Assembly (NCBI GenBank): GCA_050633705.1 | Contig: JBOEGZ010000004.1 | Location: 124,001-188,000, forward strand | Direction: 5' to 3' | DNA length: 64,000 nucleotides | From: JAJFHI01 sp050633705 | GTDB taxonomy: Bacteria; Pseudomonadota; Alphaproteobacteria; Rhizobiales; Hyphomicrobiaceae | Shown: one piece after another, positions 36,573-46,062 of the stretch | How the letters are laid out: each line of letters starts with the position of its first letter | Numbering within the stretch: the stretch's first letter is position 1 | Position numbers and translations under genes: made by a program | Notes under the pieces: generated by a model | What the model was told of the DNA's origin: nothing | Seen by the model: only the letters and a program-made list of their open reading frames with translations | Databases searched by the model: none

Positions 36573-37148
36573 ATGCCAACGTTTGATGAGATGGATGACC
36601 GTTCGCTGTTGCAGGGGATCCAAGCGCGGCAACGGGCGGCGTTCGCAGAAGTTGTGAAGCGGCATTTGGGCTTATGTCTTGGGCTTGGCCGACGCGTGCT
36701 TGGCAATGATGCAGATGCTGAGGATGTCGCGCAGGAGACAATGTTAAAGCTCTGGCAATCGAGCGAGGCTTTGCAGGTTGGTACAAACGGTTTGCGCCCT
36801 TGGCTGGCTCGCGTCACCTACAATCGCGCCATTGACCGGATTAGAGCGCGTCGGCCAACGGATGATCTGGAGGCTGCCAAAGAGTTGCCACTGGCGGCCC
36901 GCCAGGTCAGAGCATTGGAAGAAGATGATGTAAAAAAAAGGGTGGAGCAGGCCCTTGATCAATTGCCAGAACGCCAACGCACGGCATTGCTCCTGTTTCA
37001 CTATCAAGGGTTTACTCAGGCTGAAGTTGCCGACGCGATGACGATTTCGATTGAGGCGGTAGAGTCGTTACTCGGTCGCGCCAGGCGTGCTCTTCGAGCC
37101 GACCTTGCCGAAGATTGGCAGAGTTTGCTGTATGAAGGGCCGGAATAA
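36573..37148 (+). CDS. ECF RNA polymerase sigma factor
   Basis: 191 residues from ATG 36573, preceded by GAGGCGG at about 5 bases; the frame is open to ATG 36462. Sigma region 2: AFAEVVKRHLGLCLGLGRRV, DAEDVAQETMLKLWQ and RPWLARVTYNRAIDRIRARR. Region 4: ALDQLPERQRTALLLFHYQG, then FTQAEVADAMTISIEAVESL. Followed by a probable membrane anti-sigma factor and a periplasmic sensor-like protein, so it is probably released by an envelope signal. Confidence 0.88.
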   Translation: MPTFDEMDDRSLLQGIQARQRAAFAEVVKRHLGLCLGLGRRVLGNDADAEDVAQETMLKLWQSSEALQVGTNGLRPWLARVTYNRAIDRIRARRPTDDLEAAKELPLAARQVRALEEDDVKKRVEQALDQLPERQRTALLLFHYQGFTQAEVADAMTISIEAVESLLGRARRALRADLAEDWQSLLYEGPE

Positions 37149-37211
37149 TCAGCTCAGATGATAAAAGCAAATGATTGAAGAAGAAATTATATTGATGCAA
37201 GCACCCAGAAC

Positions 37212-37766
37212 ATGAAGAACAATGAAACCGACAGCAATAAACTGGCCACTTTGAGAGAGGTCCTGGACAGTTTTGGCAGCGATATTGAGCGCTGGCCTGA
37301 AGATAAGAGGGCAGCGCTTACTGTTTTTATTGAGCATGAGCGCAAAGCACAACAACTGCTGGCGGAGGCTGCAGCATTGGATAATGTGTTGACGTTTGCC
37401 AGTGGTGTTGAACGCGAACAGGAAAATGCTGTCAGTGCGCGAATTTTGGCAATGCTTGATGACAACGGTCTTGCAACCAGCGATGTGGCAGCTACAGGAG
37501 CTGGAAATAATAAGCAGTCGATCGCGGAGGTTGTTGCATTTGATCATCGTCGACGCGTGAAGGTTTCGCCTGGTCAATGGCAAACAGCGGGGATGTTGGC
37601 CGCTTCACTGTTCATCGGAATTTTGGCTGGTCGTGCAGGGGTGTTTGACACGATGGTTCGCGGTGTTGAATCCACTTTTGCCGCCACAACCACATCTTCG
37701 CCACCGCTGTTAACAGCCCTGATTGACGACAACACGGAAGATTTCTCAGACGAGGACTTACTATGA
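37212..37766 (+). CDS. Probable membrane anti-sigma factor
   Basis: 184 residues with no strong family signature. The N-terminal part (about 1-110) is cytoplasmic and helical, rich in Glu/Ala (LDSFGSDIERWPEDKRAALT). One membrane helix is near WQTAGMLAASLFIGILAGR (about 125-145), with a short periplasmic tail. Topology and position directly after an ECF sigma gene fit an anti-sigma factor. The stop overlaps the next start by ATGA. Confidence 0.65.
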   Translation: MKNNETDSNKLATLREVLDSFGSDIERWPEDKRAALTVFIEHERKAQQLLAEAAALDNVLTFASGVEREQENAVSARILAMLDDNGLATSDVAATGAGNNKQSIAEVVAFDHRRRVKVSPGQWQTAGMLAASLFIGILAGRAGVFDTMVRGVESTFAATTTSSPPLLTALIDDNTEDFSDEDLL

Positions 37767-38278
37767 GCGAACAAACAAAACCGCCTGAGCAAAAACAACC
37801 AAGGTTTTCGCGTCGCTTCCTGCGCAATGTTTTGATCGCATCATTGGCGGTCAATCTTCTTGTATTTGGTGGACTGGCCGGCGCGCGCTGGGCCCATCAC
37901 AAATGGGGAATGGGCGAGCACGGGCGGGGATTGATGGGATATGCCTGGTCGATAGGGGGGGAGCGTGGCAAAAAAATGCGACAGAAAATTCGCGACGGTC
38001 GCAAAACATTAGATCCATTGCGCGCGCAAGTTCGTGCCAAGCGAGAGGCTGTGCGCGAGAAGCTCGGTTCTGAAACATTCGATCGTCGTTCTATTCAAGA
38101 TGCGATGGCGGAAGTTTCAGAGGCACGACAAAAATTGAATGCAAGTCGGCGAACAATTTTTCTCGATACACTCGAGGCCATGACGGACGAAGAGCGCGCG
38201 GGCTTTTCAAAGTGGCGCAAACGACATTTTCGTCGCTGGGGCCGTCATCACAAGCATCATCGCCAACGCGGCGACTAA
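37763..38278 (+). CDS. Periplasmic metal-sensor-like protein (CpxP/CnrX type)
   Basis: 171 residues: an N-terminal membrane helix (LRNVLIASLAVNLLVFGGLA), then a helical, very basic domain with RDGRKTLDPLRAQVRAKREA and an LDTLEAMTDEERAGFSKWR segment. This is the pattern of heavy-metal-resistance/CpxP-Spy-like proteins. The C-terminus is His/Arg-rich (RRWGRHHKHHRQRG) and could bind metal. It is translationally coupled to the anti-sigma gene and probably takes part in the same signalling complex. Confidence 0.75.
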   Translation: MSEQTKPPEQKQPRFSRRFLRNVLIASLAVNLLVFGGLAGARWAHHKWGMGEHGRGLMGYAWSIGGERGKKMRQKIRDGRKTLDPLRAQVRAKREAVREKLGSETFDRRSIQDAMAEVSEARQKLNASRRTIFLDTLEAMTDEERAGFSKWRKRHFRRWGRHHKHHRQRGD

Positions 38279-38360
38279 GCGAGATTTTGTTTGCTTTTGC
38301 CAAGGCGCGATGGATTTGGACCGGTTTCTTGCAGTCGGCCTTGTTGTGTAAAATTTTGGA

Positions 38361-39455
38361 TTAGAAAAAAAGCTCTTGTTGAAGGTCTGCTTGAAAGCAA
38401 GTTTGCAAACGCCGCGTGCCCTTAGGCTTGTGAATGACTGTCAATGGCGCGTCTTGAACTTCAAGCAAAGCGCGGGCGAGACACAGATCAAGACTGTCTT
38501 CGCAGGGCAGCGACAAGCTAACATCAGTCGCTGTAATTTCGATCATGACAGAGTTTCCATCAAGTGTTGCTGAAAAGATGACCGTTGCGTTGTCGAGGGA
38601 AGAGCGCAGTGCGTCTCCAAGTAGGTTTATAAGGATTTGTTTCTGTGTCAGGCGGTCACATACAACTGTTAGATCTCGTTCGGCTCTGACAATAAAGGTG
38701 ACTCCACGTTGGTTGGCTTCTTGTTGAAGATGGCTCCAAGCGGATTGAACAATTTCACAAAGCTCAATGGTTTGTGTGGTCGCTGGTGCGTCAAGACGGG
38801 CCAAAGCTGACGTAACGGCGAGTGTATCTTCCGCCGATTTCAGGAGAGCTCTGCCACTATCAGAAATGTGGCGTGTGTATTCATTGTATTGCGGACAACC
38901 AAGTGGCCCGTGGAGTTCGCGCTCCATCAAATCAGAAAAGCCGATCACAGCATTAAGTGGCGTGCGCAACTCATGGCTAACGCGGGAGGCTAGGTCGGTC
39001 CAGGCCTGGCCCGGTGTCGTGGTTTGATTGCAGAATGCTTGCGCGATATTGGGCGAGGAGAGCTGGTAGGTTGGATTGGCGCTGGTTTCTTGGTCTTGTT
39101 GCGACGGCAAGTCGACGGTTTCGTTGGTCGTCGCTTTCTTTCCACGATGAGACGGAGCATCTGGCAGCAAAAATGCCAAACAGAGCAAAAGTCCGGTTGC
39201 AACAATCGCTGTTTGGATCGCAGCCCCAGAACCGCCACTCAACGCCACCGTCAACAACGTCAGGTGGCCCAATACGATGAAACGCAAGACCCAAGTGCGG
39301 GTTCTACCGCCGAATTGACCTACTGTAGATCTATTCGCCAGAGCCCGCAGCGAGGTTAAAAAACTGGTCCAAGATGCTTTGTGCTCGCACCGATGATCCC
39401 CCAGATCGCTCGGTACATAGCTTCCCCGCAGGTTGGCGGACATGGTCCACGCCAT
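38361..39455 (-). CDS. Histidine kinase-like protein with degenerate ATPase domain
   Basis: 364 residues. Two hydrophobic segments (TWVLRFIVLGHLTLLTVALS; IQTAIVATGLLLCLAFLL) precede a clear HisKA domain with the His in SRVSHELRTPLNAVIGFSDL. The ATP-binding half is decayed. The N-box reads QILINLLGDALRSS (Asn to Asp), and no DxGxG or GxGLG box is found before the end (ATDVSLSLPCEDSLDL). It may act as a phosphatase, a dimerisation partner or a DivL/ChpT-like relay rather than an autokinase. GAGGAGA precedes the ATG. Confidence 0.8.
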   Translation of the reverse strand: MAWTMSANLRGSYVPSDLGDHRCEHKASWTSFLTSLRALANRSTVGQFGGRTRTWVLRFIVLGHLTLLTVALSGGSGAAIQTAIVATGLLLCLAFLLPDAPSHRGKKATTNETVDLPSQQDQETSANPTYQLSSPNIAQAFCNQTTTPGQAWTDLASRVSHELRTPLNAVIGFSDLMERELHGPLGCPQYNEYTRHISDSGRALLKSAEDTLAVTSALARLDAPATTQTIELCEIVQSAWSHLQQEANQRGVTFIVRAERDLTVVCDRLTQKQILINLLGDALRSSLDNATVIFSATLDGNSVMIEITATDVSLSLPCEDSLDLCLARALLEVQDAPLTVIHKPKGTRRLQTCFQADLQQELFF

Positions 39456-39714
39456 CCTCTATCTCCTCGTCGAAATAACTTAGCTGCCCCAAAGAATCAG
39501 TCACCCCTGACCGATTCGCAAGAATCACTTGAACTGATTTGGTGGGTCTGTGTCGAGGAGTTTAAATCGAATTTCGGGAGGAAAATAGTTAACGCTTTCA
39601 AGTTGTAAGCTCATTTATATAAAGATTTCCACTCGCGTTTTATAGGCCTTGAAAGCCTGGCCGGAAGCTTATGGTGTCCAAGGTTTCGATGATGCGTCAG
39701 AAGAACGAGGAGAG

Positions 39715-42366
39715 TTATCCTTCCAGCATCTTGGAGACGATCTCAAAAACATCTCGTGATAAGTCTGGAGCTTTGGACACTCGTCGCAATGCCTTTTGGG
39801 CAAGTCGACGTCGGTTGATTTCAAGTACGCGCCAGCTTTTAAAGCAGCCTAAGATGCGCGCCGCGATTTGCGGATTGACCTTGTCAATGGCGAGGACTTG
39901 TTCTGCGACAAATTCATATCCCGCACCATCGGCACGATTGAACTGCACTGGGTTCATCATTGCGAAATTGCCAACGAGGGCGCGAACCTTGTTGGGCGTT
40001 GTGTGACTGAATAACGGGTGCTCGGTCAGTTTCTTGACATTGTTGAGCGTTGTTGTTCGTGGTGATTGAGCTTGTGCAGAAAACCAAGTGTCAATAACAA
40101 CATGATCGTTTTTCCAGCGTTTGAAGAATTTATCGAACGCCGCTTTGCGTTCGGGCGCATTCGTCCACCCAAGCAAAATCAATGCATGCGCTTGATCTGT
40201 CATGTTACGCGCTTTTCGGAAATGCTCCGCCGCGCGTGCGATATCTTTCTTAGAACCGCGTGACATAAGCAATGTTAGCGCTTGATTGCGTAAAGCGCGT
40301 TTTCCCGTCGCATCAGAATTAGCTGAAAAAGCGCCACGCGGTTTCATCGTGTCATGAATGCTTTCGAGTTGACCGCCAAGTTTGTTGGCGATCATGCGGG
40401 ACAGTTGGCGATGGGCGCGGAAAATATGGTCAGGATTGACATTGCGGCCCATCTCACGTGCCAGGTCAGATTGCGTTGGAAGCTTGAGGAGTTCTGCCTT
40501 GAATGAGGGTTCAAGCGTCTTATCTGCAAGAACGGAACTCAATGCCTTGACATAACCGGCTCCACGTGTCGTGCGCTTGCCTTTTGCGAAGGCTTTGACG
40601 ATCGCAACCATTGTTCGCGTTGCATACGTGTTGGCCGCCTGCCAGCGGTTGAATGGGTCTTGGTCGTGGGCAATTAGAAATTCCAGATTGTCATCTGAGA
40701 GATTGAGCGAAAGATTGACCGGTGCAGAAAATCCGCGCAACACAGACGGAACCGGCTTTTCTTCAATGTCTGTGAATTTGAATGTCTGAGTTGATTTTGT
40801 CAGATGCAAAACACCGTCGTCAAGGCGTCCAACACCTGATTGATGCAACGGTAAGTCGTGACCATCTTTGCCAATCAATCCGATTTTGATGGGGATGTGG
40901 AGTGGTCGTGGTTTGCCACGCCCGGCTCTTTCGGGAAGTGACTGTGCGACTTTCAAAATCGCCGTTTTGTTTTTGCGATCATACGTGAACGTGCACTCCA
41001 GGTTCGGCGTGCCAGGCTGACTGTACCATCGTTGAAACTGAGTGAGGTTGCGCCCTGACGCCTCGGCGAAACAAGCGAGAAAGTCTTCAATTGTTGCCGC
41101 GTCGCCATCGTGGCGGTCGAAATATAATTGCAGACCGGCATCAAAGTCCTCTCGACCCAAAATTGTTTCGATCATCCGTACCAACTCGGCGCCTTTTTCG
41201 TAAACTGTGGCCGTGTAGAAATTGTTGATTTCTATATAGCTCTCGGGTCGAACTGGGTGGGACAGTGGGCCTGCATCTTCAGGGAATTGGTTGGCGCGCA
41301 GTAGGCGAACATCCATGATGCGGTGGACGGTGCGCGAGCGTGCATCTGCTGAAAATTCCTGATCGCGATAAACCGTTAAGCCCTCTTTGAGGCACAACTG
41401 AAACCAATCACGACAGGTGATGCGGTTTCCAGTCCAGTTATGGAAGTATTCGTGAGCGACGACGCTTTCTATGGCAACAAACATGTTGTCGGTGGCCGTT
41501 TCGGGTGAGGCGAGAACAAGCCGGTCATTGAATATATTGAGCCCCTTGTTTTCCATTGCGCCCATGTTGAAGTCCGACACAGCAACAATATTAAAAACGT
41601 CGAGATCATATTCGCGACCAAATCGTTCTTCGTCCCATTTCATCGAGCGCTTGAGTGATTCCATTGCCCAATGCGCACGATCGTCCTTTCCATGCTCAAC
41701 GTACACGTTAAGATCGACGTCTTTTCCAGACATCGTCGTAAATTTTGATGCAATCGCGCTTAAATCTCCGCCGACGAGAGCAAAGAGGTAGCAAGGCTTT
41801 GGATGGGGGTCGTGCCAAACGGCATAGTGTCGTTGTCCACCATCTAAATTTCCCTGGTCCACAAGGTTACCATTGGAAAGCAGAATAGGTGCCGTTTCGC
41901 GGTCGCTTTCAACACGCACTTTATATTTTGACAGCACATCGGGACGATCAAGGAAATAGGTGATGCGGCGAAAGCCCTGCGCTTCACATTGGCTACAGTA
42001 CATATCGCGTGAGCGATAAATCCCCTGCAGGGCGGTATTCTCATCTGGATTGACGAACGTGATAATTTCGAGTCGGAAGAGCTTTGCCGGTACTTTTTTA
42101 ATCGTCAGTTTTGTTTTGGAAACCGAATAATCCAGCGAGGACAGTACTTTTCCGTTGAGCCGTACTTCGTCCAATTCCAAGAGTTCGCCATCTAGCGCGA
42201 TAACGGAACTTTTTTTCTTTGCTTTTGGATTTGGACGAACCGTGAGCCGAGATTTAACGCGTGTGCGTGTTGGATTGAGCTGTACGTCAAGATCGACTTT
42301 CTCAATGAGAAAATCCGGTGGGCGATAATCTTTAAGGTGAATTTTGCGGGGCGTATCGGTTTTCAT
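39715..42366 (-). CDS. pepN: Aminopeptidase N (M1 family)
   Basis: 883 residues, the usual length of bacterial PepN. The exopeptidase motif GAMEN is at about 269-273. The zinc site HEYFHNWTGNR is at 305-315, with the third ligand Glu in LKEGLTVYRDQEFS. N-terminal beta domain and C-terminal helical domain are complete. A cytosolic zinc enzyme that removes N-terminal residues from peptides. No strong terminator was seen in the 259 bases between it and the kinase gene to its left. Confidence 0.96.
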   Translation of the reverse strand: MKTDTPRKIHLKDYRPPDFLIEKVDLDVQLNPTRTRVKSRLTVRPNPKAKKKSSVIALDGELLELDEVRLNGKVLSSLDYSVSKTKLTIKKVPAKLFRLEIITFVNPDENTALQGIYRSRDMYCSQCEAQGFRRITYFLDRPDVLSKYKVRVESDRETAPILLSNGNLVDQGNLDGGQRHYAVWHDPHPKPCYLFALVGGDLSAIASKFTTMSGKDVDLNVYVEHGKDDRAHWAMESLKRSMKWDEERFGREYDLDVFNIVAVSDFNMGAMENKGLNIFNDRLVLASPETATDNMFVAIESVVAHEYFHNWTGNRITCRDWFQLCLKEGLTVYRDQEFSADARSRTVHRIMDVRLLRANQFPEDAGPLSHPVRPESYIEINNFYTATVYEKGAELVRMIETILGREDFDAGLQLYFDRHDGDAATIEDFLACFAEASGRNLTQFQRWYSQPGTPNLECTFTYDRKNKTAILKVAQSLPERAGRGKPRPLHIPIKIGLIGKDGHDLPLHQSGVGRLDDGVLHLTKSTQTFKFTDIEEKPVPSVLRGFSAPVNLSLNLSDDNLEFLIAHDQDPFNRWQAANTYATRTMVAIVKAFAKGKRTTRGAGYVKALSSVLADKTLEPSFKAELLKLPTQSDLAREMGRNVNPDHIFRAHRQLSRMIANKLGGQLESIHDTMKPRGAFSANSDATGKRALRNQALTLLMSRGSKKDIARAAEHFRKARNMTDQAHALILLGWTNAPERKAAFDKFFKRWKNDHVVIDTWFSAQAQSPRTTTLNNVKKLTEHPLFSHTTPNKVRALVGNFAMMNPVQFNRADGAGYEFVAEQVLAIDKVNPQIAARILGCFKSWRVLEINRRRLAQKALRRVSKAPDLSRDVFEIVSKMLEG

Positions 42367-42992
42367 CGTGGTTCTCGAAAAACGGGCGCAAGACTCATGG
42401 TCCAGGCTGAATGATATGGGAAATTGTTATAGGGGGCCCCAAGAGGTGCGTCACTATCTTTAAGCGCCGAGACCCTGGCATCAAGAAGGCTTAAGACTGC
42501 TTAGCCACAATCGCTTGATAAATTGACAATGTTTGCACTGTGGGGGCCAGCGATAACACGAGCTGTGGCTTTGGCAAGCCGTCTGCTGTCGATTTGAACG
42601 CGCACAGCTCTCTCTTTCCATGACCGTATCATTGCGCCACAGGCCGAAACCCGTGCTCGATTTAAGCTTGATCAACCGCTCTGGCGGTTCGGGCCGCCTG
42701 TGCAAAGTTGCCCACATATTAACGGCCATTCGGAAGGTTTTCTTGCGCGAGGCTGGTGTCACAGCCTCAAGATTGATGCGTGAGCGTTAAGCCTAAAATC
42801 GTCGCGCGTATTTGCCAGCAGACGAAGTTGCAAGCTTGAGGCGATATTGGTGCCGTGCGGCGCTTCTCGATTCGTTTACAAATTCCTAACACGACAAGTA
42901 TTTTAAGAGTTCATTTTCTATTCGAACCTAAAGTTGCCCATCGAGATGAGCGCTCAATCGTTGTGCGCTGTTTGCGTTGTTGGGGAAGCACG
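42367..42992. other. Intergenic region between pepN and the desaturase fusion gene
   Basis: 626 bases without a supported gene. A 93-codon minus-strand frame (42481-42762) has a Trp/Cys/Arg-rich product of shadow type and no clear ribosome site. One plus-strand frame reads sensibly in places (RFKLDQPLWRFGPPVQSCPH near 42655-42720) but is cut by stops and may be a gene remnant. It should contain divergent promoters for pepN and the downstream gene, but I cannot place them with confidence. Confidence 0.5.
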
Positions 42993-44876
42993 ATGTCTTT
43001 GGAAGATCTTTTTTTTCGCACAGTAGCGACAATGCTGAGCCCGTTTGTGCCAACAAGCCGGATCTTCGTGCTTTATCTTTTCACGGCCTTCATACTCGCT
43101 TTTGTCGCCTATTGGCAGGTGGAAAAAGCTCATGAAGCTGAAGAGCGAGCAGAAGGGCATCCTGTTAGAAAACGTACCGGGTTTTTCGAATATGTGTTCG
43201 ATCCCAAGGTCTGGCTACACCCGTCTTCAATCCAGGACATGAAGTTTTTTGCAGCAAATGCGCTGTTGTATTATGGCCTGATCAGTCAGTTTTTGATCGG
43301 CGCACATCTGTTGTCATTTGGTTTTTATGAACTGGTGGTGTCATGGTTTGGCGCGCCAACTGAAGCTGTGATTTCCGGTGCAACTGCGACGGTGCTTTAC
43401 ACGATCGCCAGCGTTATCGCACTCGATCTTGGCGTTTATGTTATGCATCTGTTGTTCCATAAGGTTCCGTTCTTGTGGAACTTCCACAAAGTGCATCATT
43501 CCGCTGAACAGCTTAATCCGATGACGCTGTTTCGGATGCATCCGGTTGATTTGTTCTTGACCAGTCTCGTCGTGATGTTTTTCCAAGCCGTCGCCTTTGC
43601 AGGATTTTTCTTCCTTATGGCAAAGGCACCGTCGGCCAGTATGATCTTTGGTGTTAACCTGATCGTGTTTGTCTTTTATGTTGCCGGCTACAACCTGCGT
43701 CACTCACATATTTGGTTGAACTATCCCGTTTGGCTCAGCAAAATTCTCATCAGCCCTGCCCAACACCAAGTCCACCATTCGTCAGACCCTAAACACTTCG
43801 ACCGCAACATGGGATTGATCTTCTCGTTTTGGGATCAAATGTGTGGCACGCACTATATTCCCCGTGAACGCGAAAATTTGCAGTACGGCCTGTCTCGAAG
43901 CGAACCAAATCCATTTAATTCGGTCGCAGAAATTTACATCAAGCCATTTAAGTGGGCATGGAGAGATGTGAAGTCTTGGTTTGCAACACCACACAGTCGC
44001 TCGATCGTTTATGCCAGTCTGTTGGCGACGTTGGGTGCAGGTTTGCTGGCCTATTTGCACATCATCCAAAAACAGATTGCATATGGTCCTGCCCAACCCA
44101 GTGTTCATCTTCAACAACTGACCTGGACTGAGGTGCACGCAGCCATTCGCCGCGGCAACACAAGCGTCATTGTTCCGACCGCGGGAACTGAGCAGAACGG
44201 CCCATTCGTCATCTTAGGTAAGCACAACATGATCGCTGCGTATACCAGCGAGAAGGTCGCAAAATCGGCTGGTAAAACGCTGGTGGCACCGGTTCTGGAT
44301 TATGTGCCGGAGGGTGATATTGATCCCAAACCAACCGGCCACATGAAATACGCTGGCACCTTGACGGTCTCACAAGACTTGTTTGAAAAAGTGTTGGAGC
44401 AAACGGCTCGGAGTTTGAAACTGCACGGCTTTAAAGAAATCTATTTTCTCGGTGAGAGCGGTGATAGCCAAAAGGGGCAGGAAGCTGTTAGCGAACGGCT
44501 TAGTAAAAAATGGGCCAGCGAGGGTGTGACGGTTGTCAGTCTTGATCGCTATTATTCCGGAAATGGACAGTTCGATTATCTCTTGAGCAAAGGTTACACC
44601 AAAGAAGAAATCGGCTTTCACGCTGGAATTCGCGACACGTCCGAAGTCATGGCACTCGATCCTGCCAGTGTCCGTCTCACACGGCGGAATATGCTGAAAG
44701 GTATGGATCTCGGTTTGGCGGGTGCCCCGGCCAAAGCAACGGCGGCAATTGGGCGCAAGATGTTGCAGCTCAAAATTGAAGCAGCCGTTGAACAAATTCG
44801 CCAGGTTCGAGCCAAGCTGCAAAAAAAGTCGGATGATTCTGACAAAATAGCCGCGACATCGACGCTTGCAAAGTGA
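42993..44876 (+). CDS. Sterol desaturase/fatty acid hydroxylase fused to a creatininase-family domain
   Basis: 627 residues from ATG 42993 (GGGGA 6 bases upstream); the frame is open to GTG 42855. The first half is a membrane di-iron hydroxylase with several helices and the histidine boxes HLLFH, HKVHH, HSH and HQVHH (about residues 155-270). Another membrane helix near 340-360 is followed by a soluble domain of the creatininase family: TWTEVHAAIRRGNTSVIVPT, then GTEQNGPFVILGKHN and GFHAGIRDTSEVMALDP. Some metal-ligand histidines of that family seem replaced (GPF for GPH; FLGESGDSQKG). It probably hydroxylates a lipid in the inner membrane; what the second domain does is unknown. Confidence 0.8.
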   Translation: MSLEDLFFRTVATMLSPFVPTSRIFVLYLFTAFILAFVAYWQVEKAHEAEERAEGHPVRKRTGFFEYVFDPKVWLHPSSIQDMKFFAANALLYYGLISQFLIGAHLLSFGFYELVVSWFGAPTEAVISGATATVLYTIASVIALDLGVYVMHLLFHKVPFLWNFHKVHHSAEQLNPMTLFRMHPVDLFLTSLVVMFFQAVAFAGFFFLMAKAPSASMIFGVNLIVFVFYVAGYNLRHSHIWLNYPVWLSKILISPAQHQVHHSSDPKHFDRNMGLIFSFWDQMCGTHYIPRERENLQYGLSRSEPNPFNSVAEIYIKPFKWAWRDVKSWFATPHSRSIVYASLLATLGAGLLAYLHIIQKQIAYGPAQPSVHLQQLTWTEVHAAIRRGNTSVIVPTAGTEQNGPFVILGKHNMIAAYTSEKVAKSAGKTLVAPVLDYVPEGDIDPKPTGHMKYAGTLTVSQDLFEKVLEQTARSLKLHGFKEIYFLGESGDSQKGQEAVSERLSKKWASEGVTVVSLDRYYSGNGQFDYLLSKGYTKEEIGFHAGIRDTSEVMALDPASVRLTRRNMLKGMDLGLAGAPAKATAAIGRKMLQLKIEAAVEQIRQVRAKLQKKSDDSDKIAATSTLAK

Positions 44877-45025
44877 CGGGGCTTTCGCCCAAAACGCGTT
44901 TGCTGCCAACAACTTCGATTTCGGTATATTCAAAGTGGCCTACAATAGCGTAAGAAGGCGTAGGGAGAGTTTTGCTGCTTCCGGTTCTATCTTCGCGATA
45001 TTGGCTCTTTGGATGAGCACAGGCA

Positions 45026-46057
45026 TTGAAACAAGCTGACTACACATTCTGTATTGCTCCAATGATGGACTGGACTGACCGGCATTGCCGCGTCTTCCAT
45101 CGCTTGCTGTCGCGTCACGCGCGCCTTTATACCGAAATGATTACGGCCAATGCGGTGATCCATGGCGACCGTGAACACTTGATTGGTTTTTCAGACCTCG
45201 AGCATCCAGTTGTGTTGCAAGTTGGTGGTGGCGAGCCTGGTCCTCTGGCACAAGCTGCCAAGATTGCGCAATCAATGGGCTATGATGAGGTCAATCTTAA
45301 TGTTGGATGTCCCTCAGATCGCGTGAAAGATGGCCGGTTTGGCGCCTGCTTGATGGCCGAACCCGAACGCGTTGCAGCCTGTGTTAAGGCGATGCAAGCG
45401 GAGGTCGATATTCCAATCACTGTAAAATGTCGGATTGGTATCGACGAACAAGACAGTGAACGTGACTTCCAGAGGTTTGTTGACCAGGTGGCAAATGCTG
45501 GGTGTCGTGTGTTTATCGTGCATGCCAGAAAGGCTTGGCTCAATGGACTTAGTCCAAAACAAAATCGCGATGTGCCGCCGTTGGATTATGACCGGGTCTA
45601 TCGCTTGAAAGAGACCCATCGCGATCTGACCATTGTCATAAATGGCGGAATAGAAACGTTGGATGCGTGTGAGAACCATCTGGCAAAACTCGATGGTGTG
45701 ATGTTGGGCCGTGCAGCTTATCACAGGCCTTACATGTTAGCGGATGTGGATCGTCGCTTGTTTGGTGGTGAACAAAATGCGCCATTGCGTTCGCAGGTTT
45801 TGGGCCAACTCATGGACTATACCGCCGCGCACGTGGCTTCAGGAGGGCGTCTCAACAACATTACGCGTCATGTTCTCGGCTTGATGCATGGTCGGCCTCG
45901 CGCCCGGGCCTTTCGTCGTCTCCTAAGTGGGACGTCTGGTGCAAGTGAGCCTGGTTTGGAGAAGCTGCAATGTGCGATTGATTTGGCACGGTTGTTAGAA
46001 ACAGAAACCACAGACCAAGAGACATCCGACACCAGTCCGGCTGAGGCGGCAGAGTAA
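45026..46057 (+). CDS. dusA: tRNA-dihydrouridine(20/20a) synthase DusA
   Basis: 343 residues. FMN-dependent reduction of uridine in the tRNA D-loop. Motifs: CIAPMMDWTDRHCRVFHRL at the N-terminus, LQVGGGEPGPLAQAAK, the catalytic Cys region NVGCPSDRVKDGRFGACLM, VKCRIGIDEQDS, FIVHARKAWLNGLSPKQNR and VINGGIETLDAC. A TTG start at 45026 is needed, because an in-frame stop lies four codons upstream and the first ATG would remove conserved sequence. It is followed after 5 bases by the exporter gene. Confidence 0.94.
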   Translation: MKQADYTFCIAPMMDWTDRHCRVFHRLLSRHARLYTEMITANAVIHGDREHLIGFSDLEHPVVLQVGGGEPGPLAQAAKIAQSMGYDEVNLNVGCPSDRVKDGRFGACLMAEPERVAACVKAMQAEVDIPITVKCRIGIDEQDSERDFQRFVDQVANAGCRVFIVHARKAWLNGLSPKQNRDVPPLDYDRVYRLKETHRDLTIVINGGIETLDACENHLAKLDGVMLGRAAYHRPYMLADVDRRLFGGEQNAPLRSQVLGQLMDYTAAHVASGGRLNNITRHVLGLMHGRPRARAFRRLLSGTSGASEPGLEKLQCAIDLARLLETETTDQETSDTSPAEAAE

Positions 46058-46062
46058 GGCTT

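Noticed and set aside
42481..42762. 93-codon minus-strand frame in the pepN gap
   Set aside because: Trp/Cys/Arg-rich product of shadow type, no family pattern, no ribosome site.
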